From Microbacterium sp. BR1 (GTDB taxonomy: Bacteria; Actinomycetota; Actinomycetes; Actinomycetales; Microbacteriaceae), in assembly GCF_002812725.1 (NCBI RefSeq), contig NZ_NMUN01000004.1, positions 992,001 through 1,056,000 of the forward strand: a stretch of 64,000 bases of DNA, written 5' to 3'. Position 1 is the stretch's first letter. Every line of letters starts with the position of its first letter. The position numbers and the translations under genes are program-made. The notes beneath the pieces were generated by a model that was given only the letters and a program-made list of their open reading frames with translations, was not told the origin of the DNA and made no database searches. Below, piece by piece: positions 7,954 through 15,946 of the stretch.

Positions 7954-8972
7954 ACGTGCGATCCCTGACCCGGGCGGATCCGGCGCTCGGGCGCCGACGC
8001 ATCCTCGCGTGGTCCGTCGTCTCGCTGCTGCTGGCGGCGGTGACCGCGGGCACACTCACCCTCGGCGAGCTCGGGATCCCGATCGGTGACGCGCTGCGTG
8101 CCCTGTTCGGACGGGGTGAACCCGGCATCGTCCTGGTCGTGCAGGAGTGGCGACTCCCCCGGGCGCTGCTCGGCATCGCGGTCGGTGCCATGCTCGCTCT
8201 CTCGGGTGCCCTGTTCCAGATCGTGACCCGCAACCCGTTGGGCAGCCCCGACATCCTCGGCTTCTCGACCGGGGCGTTCACCGGGGTGCTGCTCGTGATG
8301 AACGCCGGCGCGGTGAGCGTGCTGACCCTGACCACCAGCGCATTCGCCGGGGGACTCGCCGCGGCCGTCCTCGCCTTCGCTCTCAGCAGCAGGGCCGGTG
8401 TACACGGGTTCGCACTCGTCGTGACGGGCATCGCGGTCACGGCCATGCTGTCGGCCGTGAACACCGTGCTCGTCCTGCGCTCGGACGACCTCGTCGCTCT
8501 GTCGGCCGCGATCTGGGCGACGGGCTCACTCAACGGCGTGGACGCGCAGTGGCTGGTTCCGGCGATCCTGACGCTCGCCGTCACGGGCGCCATCGCGGCG
8601 GGGATGGCCCGGGCGCTCGTCGCGTACGAGCTCGGCGACGAGCGCGCCGCCGCCCTCGGTGCGCGTCCCGCGGCCACCCGCTGGGGCGCGATGATCCTCG
8701 GGGTCGCCCTGATCGCGGTGGCGACCGCGATCACGGGGCCCATCGGGTTCGTCGCCCTCGCCGCCCCGCAGATCGCGCGGCGGCTGTGGCGATCCGGGAC
8801 GATCCCGCTCGGCGCGTCGGCCCTGACGGGGGCCCTGCTCCTGTGTCTGAGCGACCTCATCTCGGCGCGGCTGTTCGCACCCACGATCATTCCGACCGGT
8901 CTCGTCACGGTGAGCATCGGCGGCATCTACCTGGCGTGGCTGTTGACCACGCGCGAAAGGACGACTCGATGA
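7950..8972 (+). CDS. FecCD-family siderophore permease, second subunit
   Basis: A 340-residue permease paralogous to the preceding one. It carries WRLPRALLGIAVGAMLALSG, FQIVTRNPLGSPDILGFSTG and the late GPIGFVALAAPQIARRLW segment, the equivalent of the GLxxPH coupling region in which the His is here Gln. About nine hydrophobic helices are visible. GTG start overlaps the first permease stop; ATGA overlap with the next gene. Works as the second half of the siderophore translocation channel. Confidence 0.92.
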   Translation: MNVRSLTRADPALGRRRILAWSVVSLLLAAVTAGTLTLGELGIPIGDALRALFGRGEPGIVLVVQEWRLPRALLGIAVGAMLALSGALFQIVTRNPLGSPDILGFSTGAFTGVLLVMNAGAVSVLTLTTSAFAGGLAAAVLAFALSSRAGVHGFALVVTGIAVTAMLSAVNTVLVLRSDDLVALSAAIWATGSLNGVDAQWLVPAILTLAVTGAIAAGMARALVAYELGDERAAALGARPAATRWGAMILGVALIAVATAITGPIGFVALAAPQIARRLWRSGTIPLGASALTGALLLCLSDLISARLFAPTIIPTGLVTVSIGGIYLAWLLTTRERTTR

Positions 8973-9814
8973 CTGAGACTGCAGCCCTGCACCGGGGCCG
9001 GGTCATCCGGCGCCAGATCGTGACCCCGCACATGGTGCGGGTGACGGTCTCCGACATCATCCCCGCCGACGGGGTACCGCCGAGGTTCGGCGTGCACGCG
9101 GACGAGTTCTTCGCACTCGTGGTGCCCTCTCGCGATGGCGAACCCGTGCCCCGGTACTACACGGCGCGGGCGTGGCGACCGGAGGTCGGCGAGCTCGACA
9201 TCGATCTGCTGCTGCACGGCGAGGGCCCCGCGACCGAATGGGCCGGGCGCGCAGAGATCGGCGACGAGGTCGCGTTCGACGAGCCGCGCGGGCACTACCG
9301 GCCTCCGGCGGATTCGGAGTGGATCGGACTGTGCGGCGGCGCGACGGCTCTTCCCGCGATCGGGCGCATCATGCAGGAACGGTACGAGGCGACGGATGCC
9401 TCGGCATCCGCTCGCGTCCACGTCGTGCTGAGCGTCGACGACCCCGCCGACCGGCAGGACTTCCCCCTCCGCGACGGCGACACGGTGCGCTGGGTCGAGG
9501 CCGACGCTCTCGTGCCCGAGACCCTCGTCCGCGCCGAGGCCGATCCCGACACTCCGGGATATCTCTGGTTCGCGGGCGAGGCCAGCGACATGCGCGCCGT
9601 GCGCCATCGCCTGCGCCGCGAACTGCGCCGCCCCACCGACCGTTGGACGACGATGGGCTACTGGCGCCGCGATCGTGATCGCTGGCTCGCGCGGTACGAG
9701 GCCGCGGGCGAGGCGTTCCACCGGCGGCTCGAAGAGGTCTACGCGTCGACGGACGACGACGATACGCAAGCCGACCGCGCGGAAGAGCTGCTCGCCGAGA
9801 AGGGGCTGCTGTGA
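8969..9814 (+). CDS. Siderophore-interacting protein, FAD-dependent ferric reductase
   Basis: A 281-residue protein of the SIP/ViuB family. Residues 1-125 form the FAD-binding barrel (VPRYYTARAWRP carries the RxYS/T-type flavin motif), the rest a Rossmann-like NAD(P)H domain (CGGATALPAIGRI, LWFAGEASDMRAVRHRLRRE). It releases iron from imported ferric siderophores by reduction in the cytoplasm. The C-terminal 35 residues are acidic (DDDDTQADRAEE) and may be a variable tail. ATGA overlap with the permease and GTGA overlap with the ATPase gene show tight coupling in the operon. Confidence 0.92.
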   Translation: MTETAALHRGRVIRRQIVTPHMVRVTVSDIIPADGVPPRFGVHADEFFALVVPSRDGEPVPRYYTARAWRPEVGELDIDLLLHGEGPATEWAGRAEIGDEVAFDEPRGHYRPPADSEWIGLCGGATALPAIGRIMQERYEATDASASARVHVVLSVDDPADRQDFPLRDGDTVRWVEADALVPETLVRAEADPDTPGYLWFAGEASDMRAVRHRLRRELRRPTDRWTTMGYWRRDRDRWLARYEAAGEAFHRRLEEVYASTDDDDTQADRAEELLAEKGLL

Positions 9815-10617
9815 GCGCCGGATCTCAGCCGACGGACGCGCTCGGCCTGCGTTCGGTGAGCATCGCGTACGACCGTCACCGGACCGTGGTCGACGCGCTC
9901 AACCTCGACATCCGCGCCGGAGAGTTCGTCGCCATCGTCGGCCCGAACGGCTGCGGCAAGTCCACGCTCCTGCGCGCGATCGCCCGTCTGATGCGTCCGG
10001 CATCCGGCACGATCATGCTCGACGGTCGCGATCTGCGCGACCGGACTCCTCGAGAACTCGCGCGGGAGCTCGGGATGCTCCCGCAGAGCAACGTCGCCCC
10101 CGAGGGGGTGCGCGTCGTGGACCTGATCGCGCGGGGACGATACCCGCACCGCGGTGCCTTCGCAGCGTGGACGCCGGACGACGAGACGGCGGTGCGGCGC
10201 GCGATGGAGTCGACGGGTGTCGTCGACCTCGCCGCGCGCGACATCGACACACTGTCGGGCGGGCAGCGTCAGCGGGTCTGGCTCGCGATGGCGCTCGCGC
10301 AGGACACGGGCGTGCTGCTGCTCGACGAGCCGACGACCTACCTCGACATCGCGCACCAGATGGACGCGATGGAGCTCTTCCGTCGCGTGAATCGCGAGCA
10401 GGGCCGCACGATCATCGCCGTGTTGCACGACCTGAACCACGCGGCGCGGTATGCCGACCGGCTCATCGCGCTGCGCGACGGTCACGTGGTGATCGACGGA
10501 CCGCCCACGGAGGTCCTGACGGCGGACGCCGTCGAGCGGGTCTTCGACCTGCCGTGCCGCGTGATCGAAGACCCCGAGACGCATACCCCGCTGGTCATTG
10601 CGCGTGCGCGCGGCTGA
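9811..10617 (+). CDS. Iron-siderophore ABC transporter, ATP-binding protein
   Basis: A 268-residue FecE/FhuC-type ATPase: Walker A GPNGCGKST near residue 46, Q-loop MLPQSNVAPEG, signature LSGGQRQRVWLAMALAQ, Walker B VLLLDEPTTYLD, H-loop VLHDLNHA. It powers ferric-siderophore import through the two FecCD subunits. Last gene of the iron-boxed operon; a convergent exporter gene ends 13 bases further on, leaving little room for a terminator. Confidence 0.93.
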   Translation: MSAGSQPTDALGLRSVSIAYDRHRTVVDALNLDIRAGEFVAIVGPNGCGKSTLLRAIARLMRPASGTIMLDGRDLRDRTPRELARELGMLPQSNVAPEGVRVVDLIARGRYPHRGAFAAWTPDDETAVRRAMESTGVVDLAARDIDTLSGGQRQRVWLAMALAQDTGVLLLDEPTTYLDIAHQMDAMELFRRVNREQGRTIIAVLHDLNHAARYADRLIALRDGHVVIDGPPTEVLTADAVERVFDLPCRVIEDPETHTPLVIARARG

Positions 10618-10629
10618 ACGGACGTCGAG

Positions 10630-12693
10630 TCAGCGCTCCGGCTCCGGCTCCGGCACGACGTCCTCGCCGAGGACCTGCACGGCTCCCGTCAACGGATCCT
10701 GCTCCACCTCTTCGCTCATGGGTGCGTCGAACTGGGCGTTGTAGAGACGCCAGTATGCGCCCCGCGCGGCGAGGAGCTCGGCGTGGTTGCCCTGCTCGAC
10801 GATCGACCCGCTCTCCATCACCAGGATCATGTCGGCGTCGCGGATCGTCGAGAGGCGGTGGGCGATCACGAACGCCGTGCGATTCTCGCGCAGTCGTGAC
10901 ATCGCCCGCTGGATGAGCAGCTCGGTGCGCGTGTCGACAGAGGACGTCGCCTCGTCGAGGATCAGCAGCCGGGGGTCGGCCAGGAACGCGCGAGCGATCG
11001 TGATCAGCTGCCGCTCCCCCATGCTCAGGTTCGTCGCCTCGTCGTCCAGCTGGGTGTCGTAGCCGTCCGGCAGCATGTGCACGAACCTGTCGACATAGGC
11101 GGCGGATGCGGCGGCCACCAGGTCTTCCTCGCTCGCCTCGGGGCGACCGTAGAGGATGTTCTCGCGGATCGTTCCGGCGAAGAGCCACGTGTCCTGAAGC
11201 ACCATGCCGGTGCGGGAACGCAGGTCGTCGCGCGTCATCCGGCGCGTGTCGACCGCGTCGCCCTCCGCCGTGCCGAGAGCGATCGACCCCTCATCCACGT
11301 CGTAGAAGCGCATGATCAGGTTGACCAGCGTCGTCTTGCCGGCCCCGGTCGGCCCGACGATCGCCACCGTGCTGCCCGGTTGGGCCGTCAGGTTCAGCCC
11401 CTCGATGAGGGGCTTGTCGGGCGTGTACCGGAACGACACATCCCGGAACTCCAGCTCGCTGGCCGATTCGGGAACCGTCTCGGCATCGTCGGGGTCGGCG
11501 CTCTGCTCGTCCTCGTCGAGCAGCTCGAACACGCGCTCCGCGCTCGCGACCCCGGACTGCAGCAGGTTCGCCATCGAGCCGAGCTGGCTGAGCGGCTGAC
11601 TGAACTGACGCGAGTACTGGATGAACGCCTGGACGTCTCCGATCGAGATCATCCCGGCCGCGACCTGCAGCCCGCCGACGACCGCGATCGCGACGTACAC
11701 GAGGTTGCCGACGAACATCATGCTGGGCATGATGATGCCCGAGACGAACTGGGCCCCGAAGCTCGCCCGGTACACGCGGGCGTTCTCATCGCCGAACGCC
11801 GCCTCGACCTCGCCCCGGTGTCCGAAGACCTTCACGAGGGCGTGCCCGGAGTAGGTCTCCTCCACGCGCGCATTGAGGACGCCGGTCTGCTTCCACTGCT
11901 CGACGAACAGCTTCTGCGACCGTCGCGCCACCAGCACGGTGATCACGATCGTCAGCGGGATCGTCACGAGCGCGATCAGGGCGAGCACCGGTGAGATCAG
12001 GAACATCATCAGCAGCACGCCGACCACGGTCAGGAGCGACGTGATCACCTGCGAGAGCGTCTGCTGCAGCGACTGCCCGATGTTGTCGACGTCATTGGTC
12101 ACGCGGCTCAGCAGATCACCTCGCTGCACGCGGTCGAAGTAGCTGAGCGGCAGACGGTGGATCTTGTCCTCGACCTGCAGGCGCAGACGATGCATCGCGC
12201 GCTGCACGACCCCGTTGAGGATGCGCGCCTGGAAGAGCGCGAAGACGCTCCCGAAGACGTACACGGCGAGCACGAGCAGCAGGATCTGACTCAGCTGGAC
12301 GAAGTCGACCCCGGCACCGGGGACGAAGTCCATCGTCCGCAGCATGTCGGCCTGCTGGGTCTGACCGGCCGCCACGAGCTGGTCGATAACCTGCTGCTTG
12401 GTCGTACCGGAGGTGAACTGCAGCGACGTGAATCCCGAGAACACGATGTTCGTGCCCTCACCGAGCAGCTTCGGCCCCGTGACCATGAGACCGACGCTGA
12501 GCACCCCCAGCACGATCACGAGCACGAGGCGTGCCCTGTCCTGCCGGAGGGTGCCGAGCAGGCGTTTGGCGGACGCCCCGAAGTTCAGGGGCTTCGCGAC
12601 GGGCCCGGCCATGCCGCCCATCGGCCCACGTCCGCCCATGGGTCCGCGCGGCGGGGGTGCCGTGGTGGTCGACGTGGCGGCGCGATCGCTCAT
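10630..12693 (-). CDS. Heterodimeric ABC exporter, subunit with catalytic ATP site
   Basis: A 687-residue fused permease-ATPase. A Pro/Gly/Met-rich N-terminal tail (about 45 residues) precedes six helices (type I exporter fold, with EEKIHR-like coupling segment VEDKIHRLPLSYFDRVQRGDLLSRVTND), then the nucleotide domain: Walker A GPTGAGKTT, an unusual signature NLSMGERQL, Walker B LLILDEATSSVD with the catalytic Glu. It ends in a repetitive acidic tail (PEPEPER). The partner encoded upstream has a normal signature but a degenerate Walker B, the complementary arrangement of asymmetric exporters such as LmrCD or TmrAB. ATGA overlap with the partner. Cargo unknown; drugs or lipids are typical. Confidence 0.9.
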   Translation of the reverse strand: MSDRAATSTTTAPPPRGPMGGRGPMGGMAGPVAKPLNFGASAKRLLGTLRQDRARLVLVIVLGVLSVGLMVTGPKLLGEGTNIVFSGFTSLQFTSGTTKQQVIDQLVAAGQTQQADMLRTMDFVPGAGVDFVQLSQILLLVLAVYVFGSVFALFQARILNGVVQRAMHRLRLQVEDKIHRLPLSYFDRVQRGDLLSRVTNDVDNIGQSLQQTLSQVITSLLTVVGVLLMMFLISPVLALIALVTIPLTIVITVLVARRSQKLFVEQWKQTGVLNARVEETYSGHALVKVFGHRGEVEAAFGDENARVYRASFGAQFVSGIIMPSMMFVGNLVYVAIAVVGGLQVAAGMISIGDVQAFIQYSRQFSQPLSQLGSMANLLQSGVASAERVFELLDEDEQSADPDDAETVPESASELEFRDVSFRYTPDKPLIEGLNLTAQPGSTVAIVGPTGAGKTTLVNLIMRFYDVDEGSIALGTAEGDAVDTRRMTRDDLRSRTGMVLQDTWLFAGTIRENILYGRPEASEEDLVAAASAAYVDRFVHMLPDGYDTQLDDEATNLSMGERQLITIARAFLADPRLLILDEATSSVDTRTELLIQRAMSRLRENRTAFVIAHRLSTIRDADMILVMESGSIVEQGNHAELLAARGAYWRLYNAQFDAPMSEEVEQDPLTGAVQVLGEDVVPEPEPER

Positions 12694-14423
12694 GCCGAAG
12701 CCTCCACGCTCTCCTGCGACTCGACGATCTCGCGATACGTCTCGTTCGTCTCCAGCAGCTCGGCGTGTCTCCCGATTCCCACGACCTCGCCGTGATCGAG
12801 GACGACGATCTGGTCGGCGTCGCGGATGGTGCTGACGCGCTGGGCGACGACCAGGCGCGTCGCGTTCGGGACGCGAGCCGTCAACTCGCGCCGGAGCGTC
12901 GCATCGGTAGCCACGTCGAGCGCCGAGAACGAGTCATCGAACACATAGATGTCGGGGCGTTTCACCAGCGCCCGCGCGATCGCCAGACGCTGGCGCTGAC
13001 CGCCGGACACGTTGACACCGCCCTGCGCGATCGGCTCATCCAGGCCGAGCGGCATCGCCTCCACGAAGTCGCGTGCCTGGGCGATCTCCAGAGCCCACCA
13101 CAGGTCCTCGTCGCTCGCTTCGGCATTGCCGTAACGCAGGTTCGAGGCCACGGTTCCCGAGAACAGGAACGCGCGCTGCGGCATCAGACCGATCATCTTC
13201 CAGAGCGCGTCGGGGTCCCACTCGCGTACATCGATCCCCCCGACGCGCACGGCCCCCGCGGTCGCGTCGAAGAGCCGGGGGACGAGTCCGACCAGCGTGG
13301 ACTTGCCCGCGCCGGTCGATCCGATGATCGCCGTGGTGGTTCCGGGTGCGACACGGAATCGGATGCCCTTCAGCACCGGTTCCGCCGCACCGGGGTACGA
13401 GAATTCGACGTCGTCGAACACGATGTCGGCCGAGACGGACCCGGGGTGGACGGGCGACGCCGCCGTCACCACGGACGAGTCCGTCGCGAGCACCTCGCCG
13501 ATGCGATTGGCGCTGACCGCGGCGCGCGGGATCATCACGAACATGAACGTCGCCATCATGACGCCCATGAGGATCTGCATGAGGTACTGCAGGAACGCGA
13601 ACAGCGTGCCGATCTGCGCCTCGCCCGCCTGCACCTGGAACGCGCCGAACCAGATGACGGCGACGCTGGAAACATTCAGGACGAGCATGACGACGGGGAA
13701 CATCAGCGCCATCAGGTTGCCGGCTCGCAGACCCGATTCGGCGACGCCCGCGCTCGCCCCGCGGAAACGTGCGCGCTCCTCGTCCTCACGGACGAAGGCG
13801 CGGATGACGCGGATGCCGGTCAGCTGCTCCCGCATGATCTGGTTGACGCGATCGATGCGCTTCTGCATGGCCTGGAAGTACGGCACCATGCGCACGATGA
13901 TGAGGCTGACCGCGATCAACAGCACCGGGATGCTCACCGCCATCAGCCACGACAACCCGACGTCCTGCCGGATGGCGAGCACGACGCCGCCGATCGCGAG
14001 GATCGGGGCCGAGACCATCAGCGTGGCCGTGACCTGCACGAGCATCTGCACCTGCTGCACGTCGTTCGTGTTGCGGGTGATCAGCGACGGGGTGCCGAAC
14101 TGGCCGACCTCGCGCTGCGAGAAGCCGACCACGCGGTGGAACAGCGCGGCGCGCAGGTCGCGTCCCATGCCCATCGCGAGCTTCGACCCGAAATAGACCG
14201 CGGCGATCGCACACGCGACCTGCGCCAGCGTGATGCCGAGCATGAGTGCGCCGATCGACCAGATGTAGGGGATGTCACCCGTGACCACGCCGTTGTCGAT
14301 GATGTCCGCGTTGAGCGTCGGCAGCAGCAGCGACGCGATCGACTGTCCCAGCTGGAACAGGATCACGGCGACCAGGAGGGGCCACGCGGGCCGCAGGTGG
14401 CGGACCAAGAGGGACCAGAGCAC
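12690..14423 (-). CDS. Heterodimeric ABC exporter, subunit with degenerate ATP site
   Basis: A 577-residue fused permease-ATPase. Start GTG at 14423 is chosen because AGGAAGG lies seven bases upstream and the protein then begins with the first membrane helix; an upstream in-frame ATG would add 30 unlikely residues. The nucleotide domain shows Walker A GSTGAGKST, signature NVSGGQRQRLAIARAL, and Walker B IYVFDDSFSALD, in which the catalytic Glu is replaced by Asp. That is the mark of the non-hydrolysing site in asymmetric exporters, to be completed by the following gene product. Confidence 0.9.
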   Translation of the reverse strand: MLWSLLVRHLRPAWPLLVAVILFQLGQSIASLLLPTLNADIIDNGVVTGDIPYIWSIGALMLGITLAQVACAIAAVYFGSKLAMGMGRDLRAALFHRVVGFSQREVGQFGTPSLITRNTNDVQQVQMLVQVTATLMVSAPILAIGGVVLAIRQDVGLSWLMAVSIPVLLIAVSLIIVRMVPYFQAMQKRIDRVNQIMREQLTGIRVIRAFVREDEERARFRGASAGVAESGLRAGNLMALMFPVVMLVLNVSSVAVIWFGAFQVQAGEAQIGTLFAFLQYLMQILMGVMMATFMFVMIPRAAVSANRIGEVLATDSSVVTAASPVHPGSVSADIVFDDVEFSYPGAAEPVLKGIRFRVAPGTTTAIIGSTGAGKSTLVGLVPRLFDATAGAVRVGGIDVREWDPDALWKMIGLMPQRAFLFSGTVASNLRYGNAEASDEDLWWALEIAQARDFVEAMPLGLDEPIAQGGVNVSGGQRQRLAIARALVKRPDIYVFDDSFSALDVATDATLRRELTARVPNATRLVVAQRVSTIRDADQIVVLDHGEVVGIGRHAELLETNETYREIVESQESVEASA

Positions 14424-14543
14424 TGTCAGACCTTCCTGCGGGCGGTTTCGGGTACGTCCCCGGAGACACGTCGCAACCCGGGGAACTCTAGCGCTGCCCG
14501 CACCATTCTGCACGCGGGGACGTGCGTCGTCCCGGCCACGCGC

Positions 14544-14558
14544 GGGACCTTTGGCCCT
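14544..14558 (+). promoter_or_regulatory. DosR-like box A
   Basis: GGGACCTTTGGCCCT is close to the mycobacterial DosR consensus (GGGACTTNNGNCCC) and lies 84 bases before the 39-codon ORF that precedes the universal stress gene. The same motif recurs at four other places in this window, next to genes of the kinds found in known DosR regulons. Confidence 0.65.
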
Positions 14559-14641
14559 GCTCCGCAGATGGGGGCGGCGAGAGCATGAAACGAGCGACCG
14601 TGGAGAATCCGCCTCCCGCGAGCAGACGAAAGGACCATGTC

Positions 14642-14761
14642 ATGGAATCGACCGCACACACCAACGCAGCGCCCTCGCAGATCGACCCGGCGAGCCTGTT
14701 CCTGCCGCCGACGCAACCGCTGGACCTGACGCACCTGTTCGCGCACTCCGCGGCCCGCTGA
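14642..14761 (+). CDS. Small protein, 39 residues
   Basis: An ORF with an ATG at 14642, preceded by AAAGGA at a usable distance, that stops 45 bases before the universal stress gene's start. The product has an Ala/Ser/Thr/Pro-rich first half and a C-terminal LFLPPTQPLDLTHLFAHSA segment that could be an amphipathic peptide. An in-frame ATG at 14585 would give 58 residues. Codon use has the G/C third positions of real genes here. No homolog is recognised. It sits between a DosR-like box and a stress gene, so it is probably co-expressed under low oxygen or redox stress. Confidence 0.5.
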   Translation: MESTAHTNAAPSQIDPASLFLPPTQPLDLTHLFAHSAAR

Positions 14762-14806
14762 CGGGCCGGCCCCGCACTGTAGGCATCATCCCGAAAGGAA
14801 GAGACC

Positions 14807-15256
14807 ATGGTCACCAGCACAGAGCCGAAGCCGATCGTCGTCGGCGTCGACGGATCGGCCAGTTCGATCGAGGCGCTGCGGAAGGCGGCGGAGCTCGCTC
14901 GGATGATGGATGTTCCCCTCGAAGCGGTGACGGCGTGGCAGTTTCCCGTCACGTACGACGCCTCCTTCGCGACCGGAGACTGGTCGCCCGAGGGCGACGC
15001 GGAGGACATCCTGACCGAGGCCATCGAACAGGCGTTTCCGGAGGGTCGGCCGGAGGGGCTGCGAACGTCGATCCGTCCCGGCCCGGTGGCCGCATCCCTC
15101 ATCGACATGAGCGATCATGCGTCGATGCTCGTCCTGGGCAGCCGCGGTCGGGGCGGGTTCGTGGGGCTCCTCCTCGGATCGGTCAGCGCGACATGCGCTC
15201 AGCACGCGCGGTGTCCGGTGCTGATCATGCACGAGCCCAAGAAGGCCGCCGCGTGA
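14807..15256 (+). CDS. Universal stress protein, single domain
   Basis: A 149-residue UspA-fold protein. The first strand and loop are PIVVGVDGSASSIEAL and the nucleotide motif near the end is VLGSRGRGGFVGLLLGSVS, matching the ATP-binding G-x2-G-x9-G-S/T pattern. GGAAGAG precedes the ATG. Usp proteins of this type are induced in hypoxia and stationary phase in actinobacteria; the upstream DosR-like box agrees with that. Its stop faces the response regulator gene on the other strand, 36 bases away. Confidence 0.9.
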   Translation: MVTSTEPKPIVVGVDGSASSIEALRKAAELARMMDVPLEAVTAWQFPVTYDASFATGDWSPEGDAEDILTEAIEQAFPEGRPEGLRTSIRPGPVAASLIDMSDHASMLVLGSRGRGGFVGLLLGSVSATCAQHARCPVLIMHEPKKAAA

Positions 15257-15292
15257 GCCGAGACGGGTACGCGACGGCTGGGCGTGCGGTCC

Positions 15293-15946
15293 TCACGGAC
15301 CGACGTTCCCCCAGCCTTTGCGTTCGGCCCCATAGACCGCGACCTGGGTACGTCGCTCCATGCCGAGCTTCGCGAGCAACCCGCTGACGTAGTTCTTGAC
15401 GGTCTTCTCGGCGATCCCGAGGCGCTCGCCGATCTCGCGGTTGGTCATCCCCTCGGCGATCAGGCCGAGGATCTGACTCTCCCGCAACGACAGACCCGGG
15501 TCGATCGACCCCTGACGCGGCTCCTTGTCGGGGTGCAGCGTCCGCGCCGCGCGCAGCATGACATCGGCAGCCTGGATCGTGCCCCCCGACGCAGCCTGCC
15601 GGACCGCGTCGACGATCGAGCCGCCCCGCACGTTCTTGATGACATACCCGCTCGCGCCGGCCAGGACCGCGGACCGCAACGCCTCGTCGTCGTCATAGGC
15701 GGTCAGGATCAGGCACTTCACGCTGGGGTGCGCGGAGCGGATGTCGCGACACAGGTCGATACCGCTTCCATCGGGCAGACGAACATCCAGTACAGCGACG
15801 TCGGGACGCGTGGCTTCGATGCGGCGCATCGCTTCGTCGACACTGCCCGCCTCGCCGACGACCTCGAGGTCGTGCTCGGCGTCGATCAGCTGGGCCACGC
15901 CACGTCGCACGATCTCGTGGTCGTCCACGACGAAAACTCGGGTCAT
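15293..15946 (-). CDS. devR: DosR/DevR-like response regulator (NarL/FixJ family)
   Basis: A 217-residue regulator. The receiver has the acidic pair DD at residues 8-9, phosphoacceptor Asp54 in VAVLDVRLPDG (same number as in M. tuberculosis DosR) and Lys104 in YVIKN. The C-terminal LuxR-type helix-turn-helix contains IAEKTVKNYVSGLLAKLGME; its Lys181, Lys184 and Asn185 correspond to the DNA-contacting Lys179, Lys182 and Asn183 of DosR, so the same operator is expected. Start at 15946 overlaps the kinase stop (ATGA). Five DosR-like boxes in this window are likely targets. Confidence 0.9.
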   Translation of the reverse strand: MTRVFVVDDHEIVRRGVAQLIDAEHDLEVVGEAGSVDEAMRRIEATRPDVAVLDVRLPDGSGIDLCRDIRSAHPSVKCLILTAYDDDEALRSAVLAGASGYVIKNVRGGSIVDAVRQAASGGTIQAADVMLRAARTLHPDKEPRQGSIDPGLSLRESQILGLIAEGMTNREIGERLGIAEKTVKNYVSGLLAKLGMERRTQVAVYGAERKGWGNVGP

